A DNA stretch of 64,000 nt from UBA9676 sp963837105 (GTDB lineage Bacteria > Actinomycetota > Actinomycetes > Streptosporangiales > Streptosporangiaceae), in assembly GCA_963837105.1 (NCBI GenBank), contig CAWIMG010000036.1, forward strand, positions 310,001-374,000, read 5' to 3'. Positions 17,221-25,296 of this stretch are shown here, piece by piece. Made by a program: the position numbers and the translations under genes. The notes below the pieces were generated by a model. The model saw nothing but the letters and a program-made list of their open reading frames with translations, had not been told where the DNA came from and did no database searches. Each line of letters opens with the position of its first letter. Position 1 is the stretch's first letter.

Positions 17221-17532
17221 ATGTACTGGCCCGGCACCATCGCCGTTGCATCGGGCACGACGGGTCCGGACGCGGAATCGGCAACGGGAGCAAGGCCCTG
17301 GGTGCCACCCTGCACCCGCGACCCGGACTTGTTCTTCGCCGAGTCCCCCGAGGACGTGGAAACCGCCAAGTCCCTGTGCCAGGGGTGCGCCGTCCGGCTC
17401 GCCTGCCTGGCCGGCGCCCGGCAACGGCAGGAGCCATGGGGCGTGTGGGGAGGCGAGCTGTTCCTGCGCGGCGTGATCATCCCGCGCAAGCGGCCCCGGG
17501 GGCGCCCGCGCAAGTCGGACGTCGCTGCCTAG
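17221..17532 (+). CDS. whiB7: WhiB7 transcriptional activator with AT-hook
   Basis: A 103-residue Fe-S WhiB protein that binds the sigma factor and activates intrinsic antibiotic-resistance genes. Four cysteines are present: PPCTRDPDLFF, then SLCQGCAVRLACLAG. The WhiB turn EPWGVWGGELF follows, and the C-terminus carries the AT-hook RGRPRK that defines WhiB7. ATG 17221 lies seven bases after GGAGAGGGG; TTG 17215 in frame is an alternative. Neighbours (uvrD2 upstream, ABC1 kinase downstream) match the M. tuberculosis whiB7 locus. Expression is probably controlled by the leader ORF and terminator upstream and by autoactivation. Confidence 0.95.
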   Translation: MYWPGTIAVASGTTGPDAESATGARPWVPPCTRDPDLFFAESPEDVETAKSLCQGCAVRLACLAGARQRQEPWGVWGGELFLRGVIIPRKRPRGRPRKSDVAA

Positions 17533-17617
17533 CCAGACGCCGCTGCCGCGCCAGCCCGGCGTGGTGGCGCGCGGTGGCCAGCCAAGATCAGCAAACTCGC
17601 GAGAGGTGGTGAGAAAC

Positions 17618-17821
17618 GTGTACCACGTGTATTCCGATCCCCGGCATGCGCTCGGCCACCGGCAGCGCCTGCTTGCCGATGCACGGGAAGTGCGCCAGGC
17701 GCAGCGGCTGCGGGCGCTGCGCCGGTCATCCCGGCGGGTCGAACGGGCGCGGGAGCAACTCTCCCACGCCCAGTCGCAGGCCAGCCGGGCGGTCCGGGCG
17801 CTGGAGAGCCTGACGGGGTGA
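17618..17821 (+). CDS. small basic helical protein, unknown
   Basis: A 67-residue peptide starting at GTG 17618 with GAGAGGTGG upstream, 85 bases after whiB7 on the same strand. After MYHVYSDPRHALGHRQRLL it is almost wholly helix-forming and rich in Arg, Ala and Gln, with heptad-like spacing (REVRQAQRLRALRRSSRRVE) suggesting a short coiled coil or nucleic-acid binder. It ends 28 bases short of the convergent ABC1 kinase stop. No family recognised. Its good start site and third-position GC argue that it is real. Confidence 0.55.
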   Translation: MYHVYSDPRHALGHRQRLLADAREVRQAQRLRALRRSSRRVERAREQLSHAQSQASRAVRALESLTG

Positions 17822-17849
17822 CCGGGACGTGGCCGTCCCGGGCGGGTCG

Positions 17850-19328
17850 TTACCTGCTCGGGGCGGCCACGTCGGCAGTTGGCTCCGGGTGCCGGGGCGT
17901 CACGCCTGCAGCCGTCTGCGCCCCGGGCTCCGTTTCCGCCCCGGGCTCCGTTTCCGCCCCGGGCTCCGTCTCCGCCCCGGGCTCCGTCTCCGCCCCGGGC
18001 TCCGCAGCCGAGGCCGGCCACGGGTCGTTGTAGCCCGGCATCCACCTGATCACTTCCGCCCGGAACGGCCCCTCGGATTCCAGCTGGCACAGGACGCCCA
18101 TGCCAGCCGTGGTGACCCGATGGATGAGCACATACGAGGGTGGCAGGTTGAGCTTGCGGCCCAGGTTGGAGGACCGGGGATCGGCGACCCGGGTGGCCTC
18201 GCCGCGGAGCCAGTCCCGGCTGAACCGGAATCGTTCCACCCGCGAGGGCTCCGCCAGCGGGGCCAGGAAGGCGCGCAGCGCCTCGGGGTCGATCTGGATG
18301 CCCGGCCGGAGGAATCCCTGTGCCCGCAGTTCCTCCTCGGCCGGGGCGAGATCGGCACCATCGTGGACGATCCGCAGCAGGTGGCCGATGAAGGGCGGGA
18401 ACCCGTCCGGCAGCCGGTCCACCGCGCCGAAGTCCAGCACCCCGAGCCGGCCGTCGGCCAGCAGCCGGAAGTTGCCAGGGTGCGGGTCGGCGTGCAGCAG
18501 CCCCGCCCGGGCGGGCCCGGAGAACAGGAAGCGGACGAACATCAGGCCAGCCCGGTCCCGCTGCTCCTGGCTGCCCTCGCTGATGATCCTCGACAGCGGG
18601 GTGCCGTCCATCCACTCGGTGACCAGCACATGGTCGGTAGCGGCCACCACGCCCGGGATGAGGATGTCGGGATCACCGGCGTAGGCGGTGGCGAACGCCT
18701 GCTGCGCGCTGGCCTCCAGCGGGTAGTCGAGTTCTTCGGCCACCCTGGACCGCAACTCGTCCAGCACCGGCCCGACCTCCAGCCCGGGCATCAGCGCGGC
18801 GAACAGCCGGGCAATCCGGCTGAGCTGCGTGAAGTCGCTGAGCAGGGCCTGGCCCGCGCCCGGGTACTGGATTTTCACGGCGACATCCCGCCCGTCCCGC
18901 CAGCGAGCGCGGTGCACCTGGCCGATGGAGGCCGCAGCGGCCGGCTTGTCGCTGAACTCGGCGAACTGGTCCCGCCAGCCGGGCCCGAGATCCTTCGCGA
19001 GTACCCCATGAACAGTGCCGCTGGGCAGCGGCGGGGCCGCTTCCTGGAGCCTGGTCAGCGTCGCCCGGTAGGGGCCGGCGATCTCCGGCGGCAGGGCCGC
19101 CTCGAAGATCGACAGGGCCTGCCCGAACTTCATCGCGCCGCCCTTGAGCTCGCCCAGCACCCGGAAGACCTGCTCGGCGGTCCGCTGCTGGATCTCGTTC
19201 GCGACGATTTCGGCCAGCCGGCCGCCCAGCCGTTTGCCCAGTCCCAAGGCCGTCCGGCCGGCCAGGCCGACCGGCAGAGTGGCCAGTTTGGCTGTGCGGG
19301 TCAGCGCCCAGCGAGGGAGATCGCTCAT
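17850..19328 (-). CDS. ABC1/UbiB-family atypical kinase
   Basis: A 492-residue ABC1-family protein, homologous in position and motifs to Rv3197, next to whiB7. Family motifs are the KxGQ box (GGAMKFGQALS), the Ala-rich loop AAASIGQVHRA, VAVKIQYPG with the nucleotide lysine, LLHADPHPGNF and VLDFGAV. Substrate is unknown; UbiB relatives act in quinone or lipid metabolism. ATG 19328 gives MSDLPRWALTRTAKLATLPV, matching relatives; ATG 19346 is an alternative. The last 60 residues are an acidic tail made of repeated EPGAET from an 18-base tandem repeat, absent from typical members. Confidence 0.9.
   Translation of the reverse strand: MSDLPRWALTRTAKLATLPVGLAGRTALGLGKRLGGRLAEIVANEIQQRTAEQVFRVLGELKGGAMKFGQALSIFEAALPPEIAGPYRATLTRLQEAAPPLPSGTVHGVLAKDLGPGWRDQFAEFSDKPAAAASIGQVHRARWRDGRDVAVKIQYPGAGQALLSDFTQLSRIARLFAALMPGLEVGPVLDELRSRVAEELDYPLEASAQQAFATAYAGDPDILIPGVVAATDHVLVTEWMDGTPLSRIISEGSQEQRDRAGLMFVRFLFSGPARAGLLHADPHPGNFRLLADGRLGVLDFGAVDRLPDGFPPFIGHLLRIVHDGADLAPAEEELRAQGFLRPGIQIDPEALRAFLAPLAEPSRVERFRFSRDWLRGEATRVADPRSSNLGRKLNLPPSYVLIHRVTTAGMGVLCQLESEGPFRAEVIRWMPGYNDPWPASAAEPGAETEPGAETEPGAETEPGAETEPGAQTAAGVTPRHPEPTADVAAPSR
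17920..18009 (-). repeat. five 18-base tandem repeats in the ABC1 kinase tail
   Basis: Units GCCCCGGGCTCCGTTTCC repeat five times (17920, 17938, 17956, 17974, 17992) with one or two changes in the last copies. On the minus strand they encode EPGAET or close variants. Unit length is a multiple of three, so copy-number change would keep the frame. Confidence 0.95.
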
Positions 19329-19332
19329 CAGT

Positions 19333-20438
19333 TCATTGTGGGTCATCCAGCCGGCTGCGGCCACACAGGCAGTACTCATGTCGCGGCCAGGTCCGGCGGC
19401 GCCACCGCCAGCCGGGCAGGACAAGTTCCAGTGTGCCGTTGACGGTGGCGGTGGCCGCGGTGCCCCGGTCCACGAAACTCAGTGCCTGGGCCGCGGCCTG
19501 GGCCGCCACCGCCATGGCCAGGATCGCGTCACAGGCCGGTGGGTCCGCGCCGCCACCGCTGAGCTGGGCGAGGATGAGCGGCCAGGCCGGGTCACGGTCG
19601 GTCCGGGCCAGGTCCAGGCAGCGCAGGCAGGCGGTCCGGCCGGGCACGACCAGCGGGCCGACCACGCCGATGGCCTCACTGGCCGTGGCGGCCAGATGCG
19701 GGACGCCTGCCCGCAGCAGAGCCGTGGGCAGGTCGCGCTGGTAACTGTCGGCGAGGATCACCAGATCCGGGGTGCGGCCACGGCGGCCCGCCCGCTGGGA
19801 GCCGGGTGGCAGCAGCCGCCCGGCACCGGCCCGGACCCGGCGCCTTGGACCGCGGCGCCCTGGACACCGGCGCCCCGGACATCGGCGGCAGCGGGAGTGG
19901 CAGCCCGGCGGGCGGCGGCTGGGTGCGGGCGGGTGGCGTCCTCGCGTGCCGTTGGCGTTGCAGGCAGCCGGCCGCCGGTGACCACCGATCCGATGCCCGC
20001 CGCCGACAGCAGGCTGGCAGTGGATAACCCGATCGGGGTCAGGCCCGACACCTGAACGCAGGCGTGCTGGCGGCGGGCCAGGGTGCGGGCGCCGCCATCG
20101 GAGTCGCCGTGGGCCAGGGCGGCGGTCGCCAGTTCCGGGGCCAGCCGGCGGTGCAGGCCATGTGGCAGGCCGCCGAAGAGGCCGGCTGGGGGATCGTCCA
20201 GTGCCCCGCCCGCGGCGAGCAGCGAGAGCACCCGGTGCACGGTGGCCGCCGGTATGCCAAGGTCATCGGCGGCGGCCAGCAGCTGGCCGAGATCGCGGCT
20301 GCCGTCGAGTAACGAGATCAGGCCCGCCGCCCGGGCCATCCCGGTGAGCGCGATGGCCCGGCGGTGATCGATGCCGAGCTGGAGGGTATCGGTGTTCCGC
20401 CAGACCGGTAACAAGCCTGGTTTCAGGGCGGGTCGCAT
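19333..20438 (-). CDS. ThiF-family adenylyltransferase-like protein, split by a frame change
   Basis: Two overlapping frames together make about 368 residues. The first (20438 to about 19900) starts MRPALKPGLLPVWRNTDTLQ and holds a winged-helix-like region and VSGLTPIGLSTASLLSAAGIG, a ThiF Rossmann start. The second continues from about 19800 with RTPDLVILADSYQRD, TACLRCLDLARTD and CLCG, cysteines of the zinc site. The frame changes somewhere between 19800 and 19960, a GC-rich repetitive tract (GGCGCCGGTGTCCAGGGC-like units). Relatives are sometimes annotated as TOMM precursor-binding proteins; the M. tuberculosis counterpart by position is Rv3196. Either a sequencing error or a recent pseudogene. 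The end abuts the ABC1 kinase start. Confidence 0.65.
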
Positions 20439-20484
20439 GGCATCAGCGTGCCGGGGCCGTCCGACAATCTGGCAGGATCCCCGG

Positions 20485-20517
20485 GGGAACCGGCCGGCCT
20501 TAGACCGGCGGGTTCCC
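20485..20517 (-). terminator. hairpin between zincin and ThiF-like genes
   Basis: GGGAACCGGCCGG and CCGGCGGGTTCCC pair over 13 bp with one mismatch and a seven-base loop. It lies downstream of the zincin gene and upstream of the ThiF start on the same strand, so it may end zincin transcripts. Confidence 0.5.
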
Positions 20518-20619
20518 TGCTGGCTGGCCGCCCCCCTTCCCCGGAAGTGACGTTAGCCCGCGACCCGGGGATTCCTGCTCGCGACGTTAGGTGCGGCCGC
20601 GGCGGCGGTCAACCAGGCC

Positions 20620-20759
20620 GGTGGACAAGCTTGTGCATAGCCTGGGGAGGACACGCCACATTGCTGTGGAGGCACCCGGGACAAGCCTGTGAATTCCCGG
20701 GCCTGGCGGCCGGCGGAAGCCTCTCAACTGCGTCTCTTCCATCCACCGGCTGTGGACAG
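20620..20759. other. cluster of DnaA-box-like sequences
   Basis: On the minus strand TTGTCCACC (20620-20628), CCTCCACAG (20664-20672) and CTGTCCACAG (20750-20759); on the plus strand TTGTGCATA (20631-20639). The actinomycete consensus is TTGTCCACA. No dnaA or dnaN is nearby, so this is not oriC. Confidence 0.4.
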
Positions 20760-20780
20760 CAGATAGTTCGCCGGTCCTGG

Positions 20781-22193
20781 TCAGGAAGCGTCGCCGGGGG
20801 AGCCTGGGCCAGGATCGGCCGGGCCGGGACCAGCATCGCCGGGCGGGTCGGTGTCGAGGGCTGAGATGTCCCAGTCGGTCTTTCCGCGCACGAAGGCGTC
20901 CGGGTCGTCGAAGTCGTCGTGCGAGGGCAGCAGGTCTGGGTGTGCCCAGATAGCGTCCCGCCCTTCGATCCCGCGGGCCTCGGTGAGCTGCTGCCAGATG
21001 TGCGCCGCCTCGCGCAGGCGGCGCGGCCGCAACTCCAGGCCGACCAGGGTGGCGAAGGTGCGCTCGGCCGGGCCGCCGGTGGCCCGCCGCCGCCGGATGG
21101 CCTCGGCCAGCGCCGTCGCCTGTGGCAGCCGGTTCCCCGCCGCCGCGTCCACCACTGTCGCGACCCAGCCCTCCACCAGGGCCAGCGCCGTCTCCAGCCG
21201 GGCCAGTGCAGTCTTCTGCTGCGGGGTGTCGTCCGGCTGGAACAGCGCCGCGCCCGACAGGGCCTCCTGGAGTGCGTCCGGGTTGGCCGGGTCGATCTGC
21301 GGCATCGCCTCGCGCAGCCGGGAGGCGTTGACCGTGATGCCGCGGGCGTAGTCCTCCACCGCCCCCAGCAGGTGTGCCCGCAGCCAGGGCACATGCGCGA
21401 ACAGCCGGTGGTGGGCCGCCTCCCGGAGAGCCAGGAACAGCCTCACCTCGTCCAGATCGGTGGACAGGCCCTCCCCGAAGGCGGCGACCCCGGCCGGCAG
21501 CAGCGCGGCGGTGCCGGCCGGGCCAACCGGCAGGCCCACGTCGGTCGAGCTGACCACCTCGCGGGCCAGCGCCGCGATCGCGGCGCCAGCCTGCTGGCCG
21601 ACCATCATCCCGCCGATGCGCTGCAGCATCGGGGCCAGCCCGGCCAGGCCGCCGCCGCCGAACGCCTGCAGCGCCGAGCTGAGCTCGGGCGGGAGCCCGG
21701 CCGCGGCCTCGTCGCCGGGTACGTCGGTGAGGATGCCGCCCATCGCCTCGACGGCCTTCTGCGCGACCGGGTCGACCAGTTTCGACCACACCGGGACCGT
21801 GGCCTCCACCCACTCCGACCGGCTCCAGGCCTGCACCACCCGGATGCCGCTGGCGAAGCTCGTGGTCTCGTCCAGCCACAGGTCAGCCAGCCGCATGGCT
21901 TCGGAGACCTTGTGCCGGTCGCTGTCCAGCACGCTGGGATCGCCCTCGGCGGCGACCGCGTGGCGCGCCACATTCCGGGCCAGGTCCCAGTTCACTGGCC
22001 CGCCCTGCCACGACATCAGATCCGCGAACTGGCGCAGCGCCTCGGCGAACTGCTGCGGGTCGCCCAGCGGGCCCTGCAGCCCGGCCGGCCCGCCACCGCT
22101 GGGCGGCTCCCCCGACGATCCGGAGCCGCCAGACCCGCCAGAACCCTGGCCCGGGCCCCCGGGCGGGCCAAAGCCGAAGGGAGGATCAGCCAT
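20781..22193 (-). CDS. zincin-like metalloprotease, DUF2342 family
   Basis: A 470-residue cytoplasmic protein of the actinobacterial zinc-dependent metalloprotease/hydrolase family, counterpart of Rv3195. A Gly/Pro/Ser-rich start (about 1-45) is followed by NWDLARNVARHAVA, LADLWLDETTSF and the central GGMMVGQQAGAAIAALAREV. The probable metal region is FLALREAAHHRLFAHVPWLRAHL at about residues 250-272, with several His. The C-terminus is acidic (DDFDDPDAF, then a Pro/Gly/Asp tail). Function is unknown; some databases link the family to F420 genes. ATG 22193 is divergent from the epimerase gene. Confidence 0.85.
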   Translation of the reverse strand: MADPPFGFGPPGGPGQGSGGSGGSGSSGEPPSGGGPAGLQGPLGDPQQFAEALRQFADLMSWQGGPVNWDLARNVARHAVAAEGDPSVLDSDRHKVSEAMRLADLWLDETTSFASGIRVVQAWSRSEWVEATVPVWSKLVDPVAQKAVEAMGGILTDVPGDEAAAGLPPELSSALQAFGGGGLAGLAPMLQRIGGMMVGQQAGAAIAALAREVVSSTDVGLPVGPAGTAALLPAGVAAFGEGLSTDLDEVRLFLALREAAHHRLFAHVPWLRAHLLGAVEDYARGITVNASRLREAMPQIDPANPDALQEALSGAALFQPDDTPQQKTALARLETALALVEGWVATVVDAAAGNRLPQATALAEAIRRRRATGGPAERTFATLVGLELRPRRLREAAHIWQQLTEARGIEGRDAIWAHPDLLPSHDDFDDPDAFVRGKTDWDISALDTDPPGDAGPGPADPGPGSPGDAS

Positions 22194-22319
22194 ACCGATG
22201 GCCTCTCAGGCAGGATGGAAGCATCACATTGCCACGTTATCCCGGGAGCGAAGCCGTTGAGCACCGCAGCAGGGCAGGTTCGCCACCGGCGCACGGGGAC
22301 CGCCAGGCCGGGCGGTGGG

Positions 22320-23553
22320 ATGACGGCGCCGGCCCATCCACCAGAGCCGCCAGCGCAGGCGGGCCCGCCCGGGCAGGCGGACCGGCCCGGGCAGACGGAG
22401 CAGGTGGACCGGGACGAGCCGGGTCAGCCGGTTACGGCGGTCCGGCCAGCCGCCACCGGGCGCCCGCAGGCCACGGCGGCGCGCGCCACCGGCCGTTCCG
22501 CCGCTACCGCCGGGCCAGTGGTCGCGGTCACTGGCGCCGCGCACGGCCTGGGGCACGCGCTGGCGGCCGCCCTGGCCGGCTCGGGCCGGGTCAGCCGGGT
22601 GGTGGCGATCGACAATCACCGGGGGGACCTGGCCGGGGTGACCTGGCGGCTGGCCGACGTCTGCGACCCGGCGCTGGCCGCGGCTCGCCGGGGTGGACGT
22701 GCTGGTGCACACCGATGTCGACATGTCTGATTCCGACCACCGGGCCCGGCGGGCGTTCAACGTCCGCGCCGCGCAGACCGTGCTCACCGCGGCCGCGGCC
22801 GGCCGGGTGGGCCGGGTCATCCTGGTGACCAGCGCGATGGTGTACGGCGCACGGCCCGGCAATCCGGTCCCGCTGCCGGAGACGGCACCGCTCGCCGCCG
22901 ATCCGGACGGCAGCGTGGCCGGTGACCTGCTGGAGATTGAGCACCTCGCGGAGCGCTCCCCCCGCGTGCACCCGGGCCTGGCGGTCACTGTGGTCCGGCC
23001 CGCCGCCGTCGTCGGCGACAGCACCGACACGCCAGTGACCAGGCACTTCGACGCGGCCCGGCTGCTGACCGTCCGCGGCTGTGCGCCGCGCTGGCAGTTC
23101 TGTCATATCGATGACCTGGTGTCCGCGCTCGAACTGGCCGTCGCCGGGGATGTGACCGGGAGTTTCGCCGTCGGCTGCGACGGCTGGCTGGACCAGGATC
23201 AGGTGGAGGAAATCAGCGGGCTGCGGCGGCTGGAACTGCCGGCCAGCCTGACCCTGGGCACGGCACAGCGGCTGCACCGGATCGGCATTGCGGCCGCCCC
23301 TATCAGCGACCTGCCGTACCTGGTGTATCCGTGGGTGGTCGACTGCCAGGAACTGCGGTCGGCGGGCTGGCACCCGGCCTACGACAATGCGGCCGTGCTG
23401 CGCGCGCTGATGACGGCCAGGGCGCTGCACCGCGCCACCGCCCGGCGCATCCCGCGCAAGGAGGCGACGATCACCGCGGCCGGTGCCACGGTCGCCGTGC
23501 TCGGCACCGCGGCGATCGTGCGGGCGGCCCGCCGGCGGCGGCGGGGCGGCTAG
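22320..23553 (+). CDS. NAD-dependent epimerase/dehydratase, frame change at about 22680
   Basis: A short-chain dehydrogenase-like epimerase. After a Pro/Gly/Ala-rich start, the NAD loop VVAVTGAAHGLGHALAAALAG is read in one frame to about 22680. The rest, from VDVLVHTDVDMSDSDHRARRA, is in another frame; LVTSAMVYGA holds the expected S and Y of the active site, and VVRPAAVVG and FCHIDDLVSALEL follow. One surplus G in CCGCGGCTCGCC (22677-22689) accounts for the break. The C-terminus ends in a hydrophobic segment and Arg cluster, perhaps a membrane anchor. ATG 22320 is the first in frame; TTG 22257 with GGGAG before it is an alternative. Confidence 0.7.
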
Positions 23554-23611
23554 GCATGCCCGGCCGGAGTAGGAGACCCTGCCCGTCCGGCAATCCGGGT
23601 ACCTTTGCTCC

Positions 23612-24034
23612 GTGAATGTGATCAGGCTGGCAGAGATGCGCGACACCGGGCTGTCGGTGGACGAGGTGCAGGCTGCCGTCACCGATCCCGCCGCGGGCGG
23701 CATCGCGCTGTTCGTGGGCACGGTCCGGGATCACGACCACGGACGGACCGTGACCAGGCTCTCCTACAGCGCGCATCCGTCAGCCGCCGCCGAGCTGCGG
23801 ACGGTGGCCGAGAAGGTGGCGGCCGAGTTCGGTGCCACGGCGGTGGCGGCCGTGCACCGGATCGGTGACCTGGCCGTGGGCGACCTGGCGGTGGTGGTGG
23901 CCGTGGCCTGCCCGCACCGGGCGGAAGCGCTTGCGGCCTGCCATGCCCTGATTGACCAGCTCAAGGAAAGCGTGCCGATCTGGAAGCACCAGTCATTCGC
24001 CGGTGGTGAGAGCGAATGGGTCAGCGGTGCCTGA
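23612..24034 (+). CDS. moaE: molybdopterin synthase catalytic subunit
   Basis: A 140-residue MoaE, which inserts sulfur from MoaD thiocarboxylate into precursor Z to form molybdopterin. Motifs are GGIALFVGTVRDHDHG, RLSYSAHPSAA, AVHRIGDLAVGDLAVVVAVACPHR and the C-terminal VPIWKHQSF with the catalytic lysine pair region, ending in ESEWV. Length is normal. The partner moaD is not in the window. Its stop overlaps the next start by eight bases, so the protease gene is likely co-translated. Confidence 0.95.
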   Translation: MNVIRLAEMRDTGLSVDEVQAAVTDPAAGGIALFVGTVRDHDHGRTVTRLSYSAHPSAAAELRTVAEKVAAEFGATAVAAVHRIGDLAVGDLAVVVAVACPHRAEALAACHALIDQLKESVPIWKHQSFAGGESEWVSGA

Positions 24035-25091
24035 CCTGCGGTCGGTGACCCGCCGCCAGCTGACGCTGTATGTCGCGGTGGCGGGGGTGCTGGTCGCCGC
24101 CGCGGTCGCGGCGTTCGCGCCGGTCCCCTACGTGATCTTGAGCCCGGGCCCGACCCTGAACACGCTCGGCAAGCTCCCGGGCGGCCGCCCGCTGATCGAG
24201 ATCTCCGGCCACCCGACCTACCCGGTCAACGGCCACCTGAACATGGTCACCGTGTCCTACCAGGGCGGCCCGCAGGACAAGCTGAACGTCTTCGCGGCGC
24301 TGCGGGCCTGGCTGACCCCGCACGAGGCGGTGGTGCCGGAGGTGGAGCTGTTCGGGCCCGGCCAGACCCAGCGGCAGGTGACCAAGCAGGACACCCTGCA
24401 GATGACCAGCTCGGAGCAGACCGCGACCGCGGCGGCCCTGTGCGAGCTGGGTATCCCGTTCACCACCGTTGACACGGTGGCGGCGGTCGTCCGGGGGTAT
24501 CCGGCTGACGGCGTGCTGCACCGGGCTGACGTGATCAAGGCCGTGGATGGCACCACGGTGAGCTGCCGGCGGGGCACGGCATCGCTGATCCGGGCCCGGG
24601 CGCCGGGCGCGCCGGTCACCCTCACCGTGGTGCGCACCTCCGGCGGCCACCCGGTCACCCGGCACGTCCGGCTCACCACGACCGGGGTGCAGGGGCACGC
24701 GGTGGTCGGCATTTCGGTCGCGGAGAGTTATGTGTTCCCGTTCAGCGTGCAGATCCGGGTGGGTGACATCGGCGGGCCGAGCGCGGGCCTGATGTTCGCG
24801 CTGGGGATCATCGACAAACTGACCCCGGACAACCTGACGAGCGGGAAGTTCATCGCCGGCACCGGGGAGATCGCGGTGAACGGCGCGGTCGGCCCGATCG
24901 GCGGCATCCAGCAGAAGATGGCCGGGGCCAGGCAGGCGGGCGCAACCGTCTTCCTCACCCCGGCCGCCAACTGCCCCGACACGGCCGGAGCCGTCCCGGC
25001 GGGCATGCGGCTGGTCAGGATCAGCACACTGGCCGGCGCGGTGCGTGCGCTCAATGCACTTGCCGCCGGCGCCCAGGTCCCGTCCTGCTGA
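24027..25091 (+). CDS. membrane-anchored PDZ/Lon-like (S16) protease
   Basis: A 354-residue exported serine protease of the YlbL/Rv3194c family. An N-terminal membrane span (about 10-32) precedes a degenerate N-domain, a PDZ segment (about 155-225, YPADGVLHRADVIKAVDGT) and a Lon-type domain. The Ser of DIGGPSAGLMFALGI and the Lys of GPIGGIQQKMAGA form the Ser-Lys dyad. GTG 24027 overlaps moaE. The order zincin-epimerase-moaE-protease-UPF0182 keeps the actinobacterial block with moaE inserted. Confidence 0.92.
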   Translation: MPDLRSVTRRQLTLYVAVAGVLVAAAVAAFAPVPYVILSPGPTLNTLGKLPGGRPLIEISGHPTYPVNGHLNMVTVSYQGGPQDKLNVFAALRAWLTPHEAVVPEVELFGPGQTQRQVTKQDTLQMTSSEQTATAAALCELGIPFTTVDTVAAVVRGYPADGVLHRADVIKAVDGTTVSCRRGTASLIRARAPGAPVTLTVVRTSGGHPVTRHVRLTTTGVQGHAVVGISVAESYVFPFSVQIRVGDIGGPSAGLMFALGIIDKLTPDNLTSGKFIAGTGEIAVNGAVGPIGGIQQKMAGARQAGATVFLTPAANCPDTAGAVPAGMRLVRISTLAGAVRALNALAAGAQVPSC

Positions 25092-25296
25092 CGGCCAGCC
25101 AGTTCACAGGCTCAGCCGGGCCGGCCACGACCGGGGCTGCTGCGGGTGCCCAATCGTGAGCGGAACGGAACATCGCGGTGGCCGGGCATGGACATGATCG
25201 CGGTAGATTGGCGCCGCACGGGCCTACCCCGGCCCGCGCCGCCGCCGGGCCGCCGCCGCACGGCCCGTCCCGATGCCCTGACATGAGGGGGACTGG

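Larger units (their letters stand above)
20439..20780. other. 342-base intergenic region with hairpin and DnaA-box-like sites
   Basis: No gene is supported here. It holds a 13-bp hairpin with one mismatch at 20485-20517 and, at 20620-20759, several sites close to the actinomycete DnaA box (see separate entries). A promoter for the ThiF-like gene probably lies near 20450-20600 on the minus strand but no clear hexamers were found. Confidence 0.6.
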
